Below are positions 1-5,362 of a stretch of 5,362 nucleotides of DNA, in pieces (positions within the stretch are counted from its first letter, which is position 1; every line of letters starts with the position of its first letter). Source of the stretch: Candidatus Sulfotelmatobacter sp. (lineage in GTDB: Bacteria > Acidobacteriota > Terriglobia > Terriglobales > Acidobacteriaceae). The DNA lies in NCBI GenBank assembly GCA_030049565.1, contig JASIKQ010000030.1, forward strand, positions 1 through 5,362, in the 5' to 3' direction. The notes beneath the pieces are model-generated. The model was not told the DNA's origin. It searched no databases and was given only the letters and a program-made list of their open reading frames with translations. Made by a program: the position numbers and the translations under genes.

Positions 1-634
1 CATGGTCGTTCATCTGGCGGGCGCGCTCTTCGATGGGCAGCGTATACCAGTTCTGCTCTTCGCCGCGGCGGCGGTCCATGGGGTAGAAACAGATGTAACG
101 ATTGGGCGGAATATCGGGAAACAGACGCGGGTGCATGGCTTCGCGATGGCGGTCGAGCTTGCACTCGATCTCGGCCTTCCACTGGTCGGAGTGCGGCTGA
201 ATGCCCTGGTCGGTGAGCTCTTTGTAAATTTTGAGGGTGGAATCATACAGGCCGAGTTCGATGATCGACAGATAAGAAGATGTGGGCTCGAGATAGTCGC
301 TGAGGCGCAGGTTGGCGAGCTTGAGTTCGGCCTGGTTTAGGTCGGCGAAGGATTTGCGGAAGTGGAGGATCAGGAGATCGCCCTTGTGGCCGATCAGGGA
401 GTAGAGGGCCGATTGGCCAGCGCCATCTCCACCGGGATTCTTCTCCATTTCACTGAGAACGTCGGCCGCTTCCTGAGCGATGCCCGATCGTTCAGTCTGG
501 GGCAGGGCGCGCCAGGCGGAGCGGCGGAAGCGCATCATCTGGTGCAGAACGCTGTAGCCTTCGGTGGTGAGAGGGACGGCTGGAGTTTCGGAGGAGGCAG
601 TGTGTGAGGCGGGACGGGTTGTGGTAGCAGCCAT
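1..634 (-). CDS. hemQ: Coproheme decarboxylase HemQ (chlorite dismutase family), C-terminus cut by window edge
   Basis: Converts Fe-coproporphyrin III to haem b by two peroxide-dependent oxidative decarboxylations, the last step of the coproporphyrin-dependent haem pathway in the cytoplasm. From ATG 634 there are 211 visible codons. The diagnostic block is residues 180-211: YICFYPMDRRR (Y184 aligns with the catalytic Tyr147 of Listeria HemQ), then NWYTLPIEERARQMNDH, where H211 aligns with the proximal haem ligand His174. The Y-to-H spacing of 27 matches Bacillus/Listeria HemQ. H211 is the last whole codon, so about 75 residues of the second half-barrel are missing. Compared with the roughly 250-residue Bacillus protein, as I recall it, there is an extra Ala/Thr/Ser-rich N-terminus of about 20 residues and a longer charged helical insert around residues 131-165. 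In-frame ATGs also occur at 658 and 673. I prefer 634, which has a weak GAGA Shine-Dalgarno and lies clear of the candidate promoter. The function is secure; the exact start is not. Confidence 0.93.
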   Translation of the reverse strand, partial: MAATTTRPASHTASSETPAVPLTTEGYSVLHQMMRFRRSAWRALPQTERSGIAQEAADVLSEMEKNPGGDGAGQSALYSLIGHKGDLLILHFRKSFADLNQAELKLANLRLSDYLEPTSSYLSIIELGLYDSTLKIYKELTDQGIQPHSDQWKAEIECKLDRHREAMHPRLFPDIPPNRYICFYPMDRRRGEEQNWYTLPIEERARQMNDH

Positions 635-671
635 ATAGTTCTCGCGATGTGAGCTCATAATTGCAGCATCC

Positions 672-701
672 ATTGTACGCAAGTGGCGGGAGCAGGGTGA
701 A
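672..701 (-). promoter_or_regulatory. Candidate sigma-70-type promoter for hemQ
   Basis: On the minus strand TACAAT (677..672, 5/6 to the -10 consensus) lies 18 bp after TTCACC (701..696, 4/6 to the -35 consensus). Transcription would begin near 664-666, leaving a leader of about 30 nt before ATG 634. The -10 overlaps the upstream in-frame ATG at 673, which argues against that codon being the start if this promoter is used. Acidobacterial promoters are poorly characterised, so this is a consensus match only. Confidence 0.3.
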
Positions 702-741
702 TGGGCGTTGACCGATATTTCGAGCGGATCTTCCAGCGCAC

Positions 742-1746
742 CTATTTCGAAATCATCCCAATCGTCCCCAGCCACGTTTCTACCAATTGAGGCCATCCGG
801 TAATCGGAGATTGCGTGCGGCGCAGCCCGAAGGCATGCCCCCCGTGTGCGTACAAATGCATCTCAACGGGAATCCCAGCCTCCTTCAGCGCAATGTAGTA
901 AGCCAGCGAGTCGTCTACATTGTCCACGCGGTCATTCTCCGCCTGCAATAAAAACGTTGGCGGCGTCTGGCGGGTGACATGGAGATCGGGGTTTAGCGCA
1001 TGCGCTTTATCGGAGGCCGCTGGATGGGGAACCACGATCCTTTTTGTGCCTTGCTTGGCGTCCCACTCCGCCGCGGAAAGCGACAGGTGCCCCGGATAGA
1101 TAGCCACCGCAAAGTCCGGACGGCAGCTCTCTTTGTCGGCGGCATCGACAGCCGGATACAAACGCTTCTCGAAGTGCGTGCTCGTCGCTGCCGCCAGATG
1201 CCCGCCTGCCGAAAACCCAAGCACGCCGATCTTGTGGGGATCGATGTGCCACTCCGCAGCGTGGAAGCGCACCAGCCCCACGGTCCGCTGCGCATCTTCC
1301 AACGCCATCGGTGATTCCGGATACGGCCCCGATTTCGGATACGGCCCAACATCCGTCACACGGTATTTCAACAGCACACACGTGATCCCCTTTGGCGTCA
1401 GCCAATCGCAGATCTCCGTGCCTTCAAGATCGATGGCCAGAACCTGATAGCCTCCACCAGGGAAGACGACGACCGCAGCGCCCGTATTCTTCCCCTTTGG
1501 TGAATAGACCGTCATTGTCGGCCGTGAGACGTTGCCCACGTAAACCCACGGCCTGCCGGCGACCAGCGACTCTTTCCCCGTCGTCTTAGCGACCTCCGGC
1601 CCCGCGACGGGCTGCTGATCAGGCACCGCCCCCGGCCATATCGGTATTTGCGCATGTCCCGGCGAAGGCTGCCACGTAGTCTGCTGCGTGCTCAGAGCGC
1701 CAGATGCAAACACAACACCGAGAACAAGAATCAAAGGCTTCGTCAC
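742..1746 (-). CDS. Secreted alpha/beta-hydrolase, acetyl-xylan/feruloyl esterase-like (BD-FAE type)
   Basis: A 334-residue carboxylic-ester hydrolase, probably acting outside the cytoplasm. Residues 1-19 form a signal peptide (short basic start, hydrophobic core, likely cut after A-L-S). The fold follows in order: VYSPKGKNTGAAVVVFPGGGY with the oxyanion-hole loop P96-G-G-G-Y100; LLKYRV; the nucleophile elbow G177-F-S-A-G-G with Ser179; the acid loop FLLQAENDRVDNV with probable Asp272; and GGHAFG with His304. The triad is therefore complete. This pattern, with the WPG motif near residues 37-39, is typical of proteins annotated as BD-FAE-like esterases or (often wrongly) as endoxylanase B. The natural substrate cannot be read from sequence; acetyl or feruloyl groups on plant polysaccharide are an inference. 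The start is GTG, preceded by GGGAGG only 3-4 nt upstream. The gene lies 33 bp behind the serine hydrolase gene, so the two are probably co-transcribed. A small in-frame tandem duplication lies before the nucleophile. Confidence 0.88.
   Translation of the reverse strand: MTKPLILVLGVVFASGALSTQQTTWQPSPGHAQIPIWPGAVPDQQPVAGPEVAKTTGKESLVAGRPWVYVGNVSRPTMTVYSPKGKNTGAAVVVFPGGGYQVLAIDLEGTEICDWLTPKGITCVLLKYRVTDVGPYPKSGPYPESPMALEDAQRTVGLVRFHAAEWHIDPHKIGVLGFSAGGHLAAATSTHFEKRLYPAVDAADKESCRPDFAVAIYPGHLSLSAAEWDAKQGTKRIVVPHPAASDKAHALNPDLHVTRQTPPTFLLQAENDRVDNVDDSLAYYIALKEAGIPVEMHLYAHGGHAFGLRRTQSPITGWPQLVETWLGTIGMISK
1313..1348 (-). repeat. 18-bp in-frame tandem duplication inside the esterase gene
   Basis: Units 1313-1330 and 1331-1348 agree at 16 of 18 bases and encode GPYPKS followed by GPYPES (residues 135-146). 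They sit in the loop between the LLKYRV strand and the helix leading to the nucleophile elbow. The reading frame is kept. The two differences include one amino-acid change (K/E), so the duplication is not brand new. Confidence 0.8.
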
Positions 1747-1748
1747 AA

Positions 1749-1755
1749 TCCTCCC
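1749..1755 (-). promoter_or_regulatory. Shine-Dalgarno of the esterase gene
   Basis: GGGAGGA on the minus strand lies in the 33-bp gap between the two hydrolase genes. It is the only strong ribosome-binding signal there and it fixes the GTG at 1746 as the start. The core-to-start spacing of 3-4 nt is shorter than the usual 5-9 nt, which together with GTG may lower translation relative to the upstream gene. Confidence 0.6.
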
Positions 1756-1779
1756 GCTCGAAGAGTGGCCCCCCGTTTG

Positions 1780-3366
1780 CTACTTTTTCTCTACGGGCTT
1801 CAGCAGCAAATCCTGATAATCGAAGCTGAAGTCGGCGAGCGGAGAGACGGCGGCCATTTTTGCGCTTTCGATGCTGCCATCAGGCTTCAGTGAAAAAGTG
1901 ATAAATGCATCTTCGATGGTGCGGTCGCGCCAGTGGGCTTTGAAGGTGTCATATTGCCAGTGCTGGAGATCGCCGATCATGGTGGGAGTGTGGTCGAAGG
2001 TGATGACCAGGCCGGCGTTTTCCATGCGGATGGTGATGGGGCCGTACCAGGCGTCGTTGTAAACTCCGACATATTTTTCCAAAGGCAGGGAAGGCTTGGA
2101 GTTGGCGGCGCGGGCGGCTTCGGCATTTTTCATAGTCTCAGCGGCATTCTTTTCCTGCATGTCACTTACCGATTTGTAGGCGGCGATCCAGCCGGTGGGC
2201 GGAAGATTGAAGTAGTGATCGAGCACGTGATAGAGGATGGCATCGAATGCGCCGCCCTCTTCGGCGTTAGTCAGGATCACGACGCCAAGATTTTCTTCCG
2301 GCACGAGCATGACGCGGGAAACGAATCCGGCTACGCCGCCGGTGTGGCCGACAAGTTTGCGGCCGTGATAATCACGTATACCCCAGCCCAAAGCGTAGTC
2401 CGCGAAATTTGCTTTCAGGCCGGCGAGCGCGGGCGGAGGATCTCCGATGGGCAGAATGGTCTGCGGCGACCACAGTTCTTTTTGTTGCTGCTCGCTGAAA
2501 AGGTCGCCTTCACGTTCGACGAACTTTCCGTGGTTGAGCTGCAACTGCACCCACTTGGCCATGTCTTCGGCGCAGGAATTGATGGAACCGGCGGGGCCGG
2601 CGTTATCGAGCACTTCGAAGTGGATGATCTGGAGTTTGCCATCGACACGCTCGTGAGGAAATGCGTAATTGCCAGCCCCGCCCGCCTTGAAAGACGCATT
2701 GCTGGTGTTGGAATGATTCATGCCAAGCGGCGCGAAAATGTGCTGGCGGATGTAATCTTCCCAGGAGGTGCCGGTGACGGCGGGAATGATTTGGCCGGCG
2801 GTCATATAGAGGAGATTGTCGTACGCATAGTGGCTGCGGAAGCTCGATTGTGGCTTCATGAAGCGGAGTTTGTAGATGATGTCTTCGCGGGTGTAGGTGG
2901 TTGGCGGCCAGAAGAGGAGATCGCCTTCGCCCAGTCCCATGCCGCTGCGGTGGGTGAGCAAATCGCGGATGGTCATCTCGTGCGAGACGTAGGGGTCGTA
3001 CATCACGAAGCCGGGAAGGCGCTGGTAAACGGGATCGTCCCAGGACAGCTTGCCTTCGTCGACCAGCCCGGCGAGGGCCGCAGTGGTGAAGGCTTTGGTG
3101 TTCGAGCCGATGCCGAACATGGTGTGCTCGTCGACGGGAGTGGAATCGCCGAGTTTGCGGACGCCGTAGCCTTTGGCGACGAGAATCTTGCCATCTTTAA
3201 CGATGGCCACAGCCATACCGGGAACGTCGAAGGTTTTCATGGATGCGGCGACGTACGAATCGAGATCGGGCGGAGCGGATTGGGCGATGGCGTTTACGGC
3301 AGCCAGCACAACGACGACAGGGAGGAGTAATGCAGGAATGACTAATGAATGACGCGCTTTGGGCAT
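1780..3366 (-). CDS. Secreted serine hydrolase, class C beta-lactamase/esterase EstB fold, with C-terminal DUF3471-like domain
   Basis: A 528-residue penicillin-binding-type serine hydrolase. Residues 1-28 are a signal peptide (basic start, long Leu/Val core, A26-I-A28 cut site). The beta-lactamase-family domain covers about residues 33-390 with its three motifs in order: S88-N-T-K91 (nucleophile and general base), Y182-D-N184, and H341-T-G-G344, the HTG form common in non-lactamase members in place of KTG. A linker rich in Ala/Glu/Asn (about 400-424) leads to a DUF3471-like beta domain (about 425-520: EKYVGVYNDAWYGPITI, then WRDRTIEDAFITF). Members with this layout include esterases, D-aminopeptidases and transpeptidase-like enzymes; true antibiotic resistance is rare among them, and nothing here favours it. 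The substrate is unknown: a periplasmic or extracellular ester, amide or D-amino-acid peptide. ATG 3366 is well supported by AGAGGA. It is the first gene of a likely two-gene operon with the downstream esterase. Confidence 0.92.
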   Translation of the reverse strand: MPKARHSLVIPALLLPVVVVLAAVNAIAQSAPPDLDSYVAASMKTFDVPGMAVAIVKDGKILVAKGYGVRKLGDSTPVDEHTMFGIGSNTKAFTTAALAGLVDEGKLSWDDPVYQRLPGFVMYDPYVSHEMTIRDLLTHRSGMGLGEGDLLFWPPTTYTREDIIYKLRFMKPQSSFRSHYAYDNLLYMTAGQIIPAVTGTSWEDYIRQHIFAPLGMNHSNTSNASFKAGGAGNYAFPHERVDGKLQIIHFEVLDNAGPAGSINSCAEDMAKWVQLQLNHGKFVEREGDLFSEQQQKELWSPQTILPIGDPPPALAGLKANFADYALGWGIRDYHGRKLVGHTGGVAGFVSRVMLVPEENLGVVILTNAEEGGAFDAILYHVLDHYFNLPPTGWIAAYKSVSDMQEKNAAETMKNAEAARAANSKPSLPLEKYVGVYNDAWYGPITIRMENAGLVITFDHTPTMIGDLQHWQYDTFKAHWRDRTIEDAFITFSLKPDGSIESAKMAAVSPLADFSFDYQDLLLKPVEKK

Positions 3367-3371
3367 AGATT

Positions 3372-3377
3372 TCCTCT
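3372..3377 (-). promoter_or_regulatory. Shine-Dalgarno of the serine hydrolase gene
   Basis: AGAGGA on the minus strand, about 5-6 nt before ATG 3366, is good in both sequence and spacing and decides the start. Confidence 0.7.
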
Positions 3378-3460
3378 GACAGATTTATGGACCTGAGCAG
3401 GACCAAAAATTAAAACACAGTTCGTGGGGAGTCGACCAGCTTACGGCGAACGAGGCGGAC

Positions 3461-3476
3461 GGACACCTTCGCGTCC
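3461..3476 (-). other. Short hairpin in the intergenic region
   Basis: On the minus strand GGACGC pairs with GTGTCC around a GAAG loop, giving a six-pair stem with one G-U pair. No T-run follows on the minus strand, so it is not a classical terminator of the small gene. It could be part of a degenerate repeat or a weak leader structure. Confidence 0.3.
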
Positions 3477-3519
3477 TTTGACAAATATAGGCGCCCCAAG
3501 CGAAATACATTGGTTCTTT

Positions 3520-3533
3520 GCTCAGGATGACAG
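3520..3533 (-). repeat. CTGTCATCCTGAGC intergenic repeat-like motif
   Basis: The 14-mer matches the opening of a dispersed intergenic sequence I recall from acidobacterial genomes (GTCATCCTGAGC followed by a G/A-rich run such as GAAGCGAAGGA). Here the continuation is AAAGAACC, so it would be a diverged or partial copy. Identification rests on memory and on one copy in this window. Confidence 0.35.
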
Positions 3534-3569
3534 CGCGATTTTATACTGCAAGCTTACGGGACCACACGA

Positions 3570-3851
3570 TTAGTGGTGATCGTTATCGCCGTGGCTGTGG
3601 CGCCAGGTCCAGTATTGCTTCTGCTCATCTGGCGGCAACTTGCGAAAATCGACGTGCGAGTCATGGTGAGTTTCGGTAGCCCACTGGTTATAGTAGACGA
3701 CCTCATCATGGTTCCACACATGATAGTCGTTGTAGTAAGGGTCGTAGACCCGGTAATAGTGGGGGTGGCCGCAGGCGATACCGAAAACAGAAGACATCAT
3801 CGCTGCGGATAGGAGAGCGGAACTGAGCCAACCAGATTTCTTGTGGTCCAT
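3570..3851 (-). CDS. Small His/Tyr-rich exported protein, possible lipoprotein, function unknown
   Basis: A 93-residue protein. The start is ATG 3851, with TGAGGAA about 9 nt upstream; the in-frame GTG at 3878 would place that Shine-Dalgarno inside the gene, so I reject it. Residues 1-26 form an export signal (MDHKK, then a Leu/Ala/Met core) ending VFGIAC. Cys27 may be lipidated, but Gly at -3 is unlike a normal lipobox, so cleavage by ordinary signal peptidase is also possible. The mature part of about 67 residues has 11 His, 9 Tyr and 4 Trp. Its blocks are HPHYYRVYDPYYNDYHVWNH, VVYYNQW, a DFRKLPPDEQKQYWTWRH helix-like segment, and the tail HSHGDNDHH. The YxWRH ending after a Leu-Pro-x-x-(E/Q) turn recalls a family of small hypothetical proteins in Acidobacteria. 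I do not know its job; the His clusters suggest metal binding, which is only inference. It stands apart from its neighbours, 166 bp downstream of guaA and 203 bp before the hydrolases. Confidence 0.78.
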   Translation of the reverse strand: MDHKKSGWLSSALLSAAMMSSVFGIACGHPHYYRVYDPYYNDYHVWNHDEVVYYNQWATETHHDSHVDFRKLPPDEQKQYWTWRHSHGDNDHH

Positions 3852-3912
3852 GTGCAAGTTCCTCAAATCGTCGAACACCTGAACGGAGCAGATGTTCTGT
3901 CTTCCTTCGCAT

Positions 3913-3928
3913 TTTACGCAACTTTACG
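3913..3928 (-). repeat. CGTAAA direct repeat upstream of the small exported protein gene
   Basis: On the minus strand CGTAAA occurs twice with a 10-bp period (3928..3923 and 3918..3913), so both copies face the same side of the helix, about 62-77 bp before the start codon. The second copy overlaps TAAAAT (3916..3911), which could serve as a -10 box although no -35 is visible at the right distance. It could be an operator or chance. Confidence 0.25.
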
Positions 3929-3979
3929 GCCCATCGTTCGTTGCTGGTGTGCACAGGCGGGTTGCTCAGGGGCGGACTT

Positions 3980-4005
3980 AAAAGTTTGTAGGGCTTGCAG
4001 AAGCC
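3980..4005 (-). terminator. Weak candidate terminator of guaA
   Basis: Starting 13 nt after the guaA stop, GGCTT and AAGCC form a five-pair stem around a CTGC loop (4005..3992). CTTTT (3984..3980) follows only after 7 further nt. The stem is short and the T-run is displaced, so termination would be inefficient at best. Confidence 0.25.
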
Positions 4006-4017
4006 ACAGCTGAGACT

Positions 4018-5362
4018 TCACTCCCACTCAATCGTGCCAGGTGGCTTGGAAGTTACGTCGTACACCACGCGGTTTATGCCTTTCACTTCGTTGACGATGC
4101 GAGTGGAAATTTTTGTCAACACTTCGTAGGGCAAGGGAACCCAGTCTGCGGTCATGCCGTCCTCAGAGCTGACGGCCCGGATGGCGCAGGTGTAAGCGTA
4201 AGTGCGCATGTCGCCCATGACCCCGACGGACATAACGGGCAGCAGGACGGCGAATGACTGCCAAATTCTTGTGTACAGGCCGGCATTCTTGATTTCGGCG
4301 ACTACGATGTCGTCGCATTCGCGCAGCAGGGTGAGCCGCTCCGGCGTGACCTCGCCGAGAATGCGCACGGCGAGGCCGGGACCGGGAAAGGGCTGGCGGC
4401 GCAAGATTTCTTCAGGCACGCCCAGGTCATGGCCGATTTTGCGCACTTCGTCTTTGAACAAATCTTTCAGCGGCTCGATCAGCTTCAGCTTCATTCTTTC
4501 GGGAAGGCCGCCAACGTTGTGGTGCGACTTGATAACTTGTGACGGGCCACGCACGGAGCGCGACTCGATTACGTCGGGATAGAGCGTACCCTGCACCAGC
4601 CATTTGACCTTGCCTTCTTTGTGCGCGATGCGGCGCGCCTCACGCTCGAAGACTCTGATGAATTCGTTGCCGATGATCTTTCGTTTTTTCTCGGGATCGC
4701 TGATGCCTTTCAGTTTGGCGAGAAAACGATCGGTTGCGTCAACGGCATCGAGATGCAGGCCCAGCTTGTCGTGCAGCGATTTCTGAACTTTGGCGAACTC
4801 GTTTTTGCGGAGCACGCCGTTGTTGACGAAAATGCAGGTGAGGCGGGAGTTCCCATTGGCGTCGCGCAGAGCGCGGTCGACCAGAACGGCAGCTACGGAT
4901 GAATCGACGCCGCCGGAAAGCGCGCAGATGGCGCGCCCGTTGCCGACCTGATGCTTGATCTGCTCGACGGTCGAACCAATGAAATGTTGTGGCGTCCAGG
5001 TGGGTTGGGCGCCACAGATGCGGAAAATGAAGTTGCGAAGGATTGCGGTCCCGTGCCGGGTGTGATGCACTTCGGGATGGAACTGAACCGCGAACCAGTT
5101 CTTGTTGAGGTTTTGAATTGCGGCAACGGCGTTGGGGGTTTTCGCGGTTAGTTCAAATCCGGCAGGAAGTTCCAGAGCTTCGTCGCCGTGCGACATCCAG
5201 ACGGGCTGGCGCTTTTCGAGGCCGTTGAACAGTGGGGATTCCGCGACAAGGTCGATTTCGGCGTGGCCGTATTCGCGTTTTTCCGCGGGGCGCACTTTTC
5301 CGCCCAGTGTGTGCACCATAAACTGGAGGCCATAACAAATGCCGAGCACGGGCACTCCTAAA
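4018..5362 (-). CDS. guaA: GMP synthase (glutamine-hydrolysing), N-terminus cut by window edge
   Basis: Makes GMP from XMP, ATP and glutamine, the last step of guanine nucleotide synthesis in the cytoplasm. The frame is open to the right edge and 447 residues are visible. The text begins [11 protein letters not shown], so the GTG at 5355 is an internal Val and not the start; roughly 75 N-terminal residues lie outside (E. coli GuaA has 525 residues). Visible domains in order: class I glutamine amidotransferase with nucleophile Cys9 (GICYG) and the His95/Glu97 pair in QFHPEV; the ATP-pyrophosphatase domain from about 125 with P-loop S149-G-G-V-D-S-S155; and the C-terminal dimerisation and XMP-binding domain from about 322 ([17 protein letters not shown]) ending KPPGTIEWE. 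All catalytic landmarks are intact. The gene is followed by a weak candidate terminator and no close downstream partner. Confidence 0.98.
   Translation of the reverse strand, partial: LGVPVLGICYGLQFMVHTLGGKVRPAEKREYGHAEIDLVAESPLFNGLEKRQPVWMSHGDEALELPAGFELTAKTPNAVAAIQNLNKNWFAVQFHPEVHHTRHGTAILRNFIFRICGAQPTWTPQHFIGSTVEQIKHQVGNGRAICALSGGVDSSVAAVLVDRALRDANGNSRLTCIFVNNGVLRKNEFAKVQKSLHDKLGLHLDAVDATDRFLAKLKGISDPEKKRKIIGNEFIRVFEREARRIAHKEGKVKWLVQGTLYPDVIESRSVRGPSQVIKSHHNVGGLPERMKLKLIEPLKDLFKDEVRKIGHDLGVPEEILRRQPFPGPGLAVRILGEVTPERLTLLRECDDIVVAEIKNAGLYTRIWQSFAVLLPVMSVGVMGDMRTYAYTCAIRAVSSEDGMTADWVPLPYEVLTKISTRIVNEVKGINRVVYDVTSKPPGTIEWE

Larger units (their letters stand above)
3367..3569 (-). other. 203-bp intergenic region upstream of the serine hydrolase operon
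   Basis: This gap separates the small exported protein gene from the hydrolase pair and must hold the hydrolase promoter unless transcription reads through from upstream. On the minus strand it contains, in order of transcription, a TATAAA stretch near 3540, the CTGTCATCCTGAGC motif, a GGCGCC palindrome (3490-3495), a short hairpin, an AT-rich block with TTTAAT (3414..3409, 5/6 to a -10 box but no good -35), and a GGTCC direct repeat. No open frame here looks coding. The TTTAAT block is my best, weak, guess for the -10 region. Confidence 0.4.

Noticed and set aside
2..607. Plus-strand open frames of 112 and 81 codons opposite hemQ
   Set aside because: Both are codon-register shadows of hemQ, broken where hemQ uses a CTA Leu codon. 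The minus strand carries the conserved HemQ motif.
1933..3330. 465-codon open frame on the plus strand opposite the serine hydrolase
   Set aside because: It is exactly in codon register with the minus-strand gene, so its stops could only come from sense TTA, CTA or TCA codons, which are rare in this GC-rich gene. The product is Gly/Val/Asp/Ala-rich with no recognisable domain, while the minus strand has complete catalytic motifs, a signal peptide and a Shine-Dalgarno.
1780..3366. Reading the serine hydrolase as an antibiotic-resistance beta-lactamase
   Set aside because: The third motif is HTG and not KTG, the protein is far longer than the roughly 380 residues of AmpC, and it carries a DUF3471-like tail. 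This layout is typical of general esterase/peptidase relatives.
3478..3483. Perfect TTGACA on the plus strand as a promoter -35
   Set aside because: No acceptable -10 box lies 16-18 bp downstream, and there is no plus-strand gene for it to serve.
3706..3954. 82-codon minus-strand frame overlapping the small exported protein in another frame
   Set aside because: It has no good ribosome-binding site, is Arg-rich as expected of an out-of-frame reading, and competes with a frame that has a clear signal peptide and Shine-Dalgarno.
5353..5355. GTG at 5355 as the start of guaA
   Set aside because: The frame stays open to the window edge and the codons before it read Leu-Gly in the conserved [11 protein letters not shown] stretch, so this is an internal Val and the gene is truncated by the window.

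Overview
This window looks like ordinary chromosomal DNA from a moderately GC-rich bacterium, most likely an acidobacterium (Terriglobia type). That placement is inference from three things: a long HemQ of the coproporphyrin haem pathway, a small exported protein with a DPYYNDYHVW-type core that I associate with Acidobacteria, and an intergenic GTCATCCTGAGC motif that I recall as frequent between acidobacterial genes. No marker gene in the window proves it.

All five genes lie on the minus strand, so transcription runs from high to low coordinates. In that order they are: guaA (GMP synthase, cut by the right edge, about 447 residues visible); a 93-residue His/Tyr-rich exported small protein; a 528-residue secreted class C beta-lactamase-fold serine hydrolase with a C-terminal DUF3471-like domain; a 334-residue secreted alpha/beta-hydrolase of the acetyl-xylan/feruloyl esterase type; and hemQ (coproheme decarboxylase, cut by the left edge, 211 residues visible).

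The two secreted hydrolases are only 33 bp apart and probably form a two-gene operon. The other genes are separated by 68-203 bp gaps that hold weak promoter-like, hairpin and short-repeat signals. guaA and hemQ are housekeeping enzymes of guanine nucleotide and haem synthesis, and nothing ties them functionally to the hydrolases between them. No intergenic stretch exceeds 300 bp. I see no tRNA, rRNA, CRISPR array, insertion sequence or phage gene.

I found no convincing new multi-gene system. The items most worth a second look are the small His/Tyr-rich exported protein, the hydrolase pair, a tandem 18-bp duplication inside the esterase gene, and the repeat-like fragment between the small gene and the serine hydrolase.
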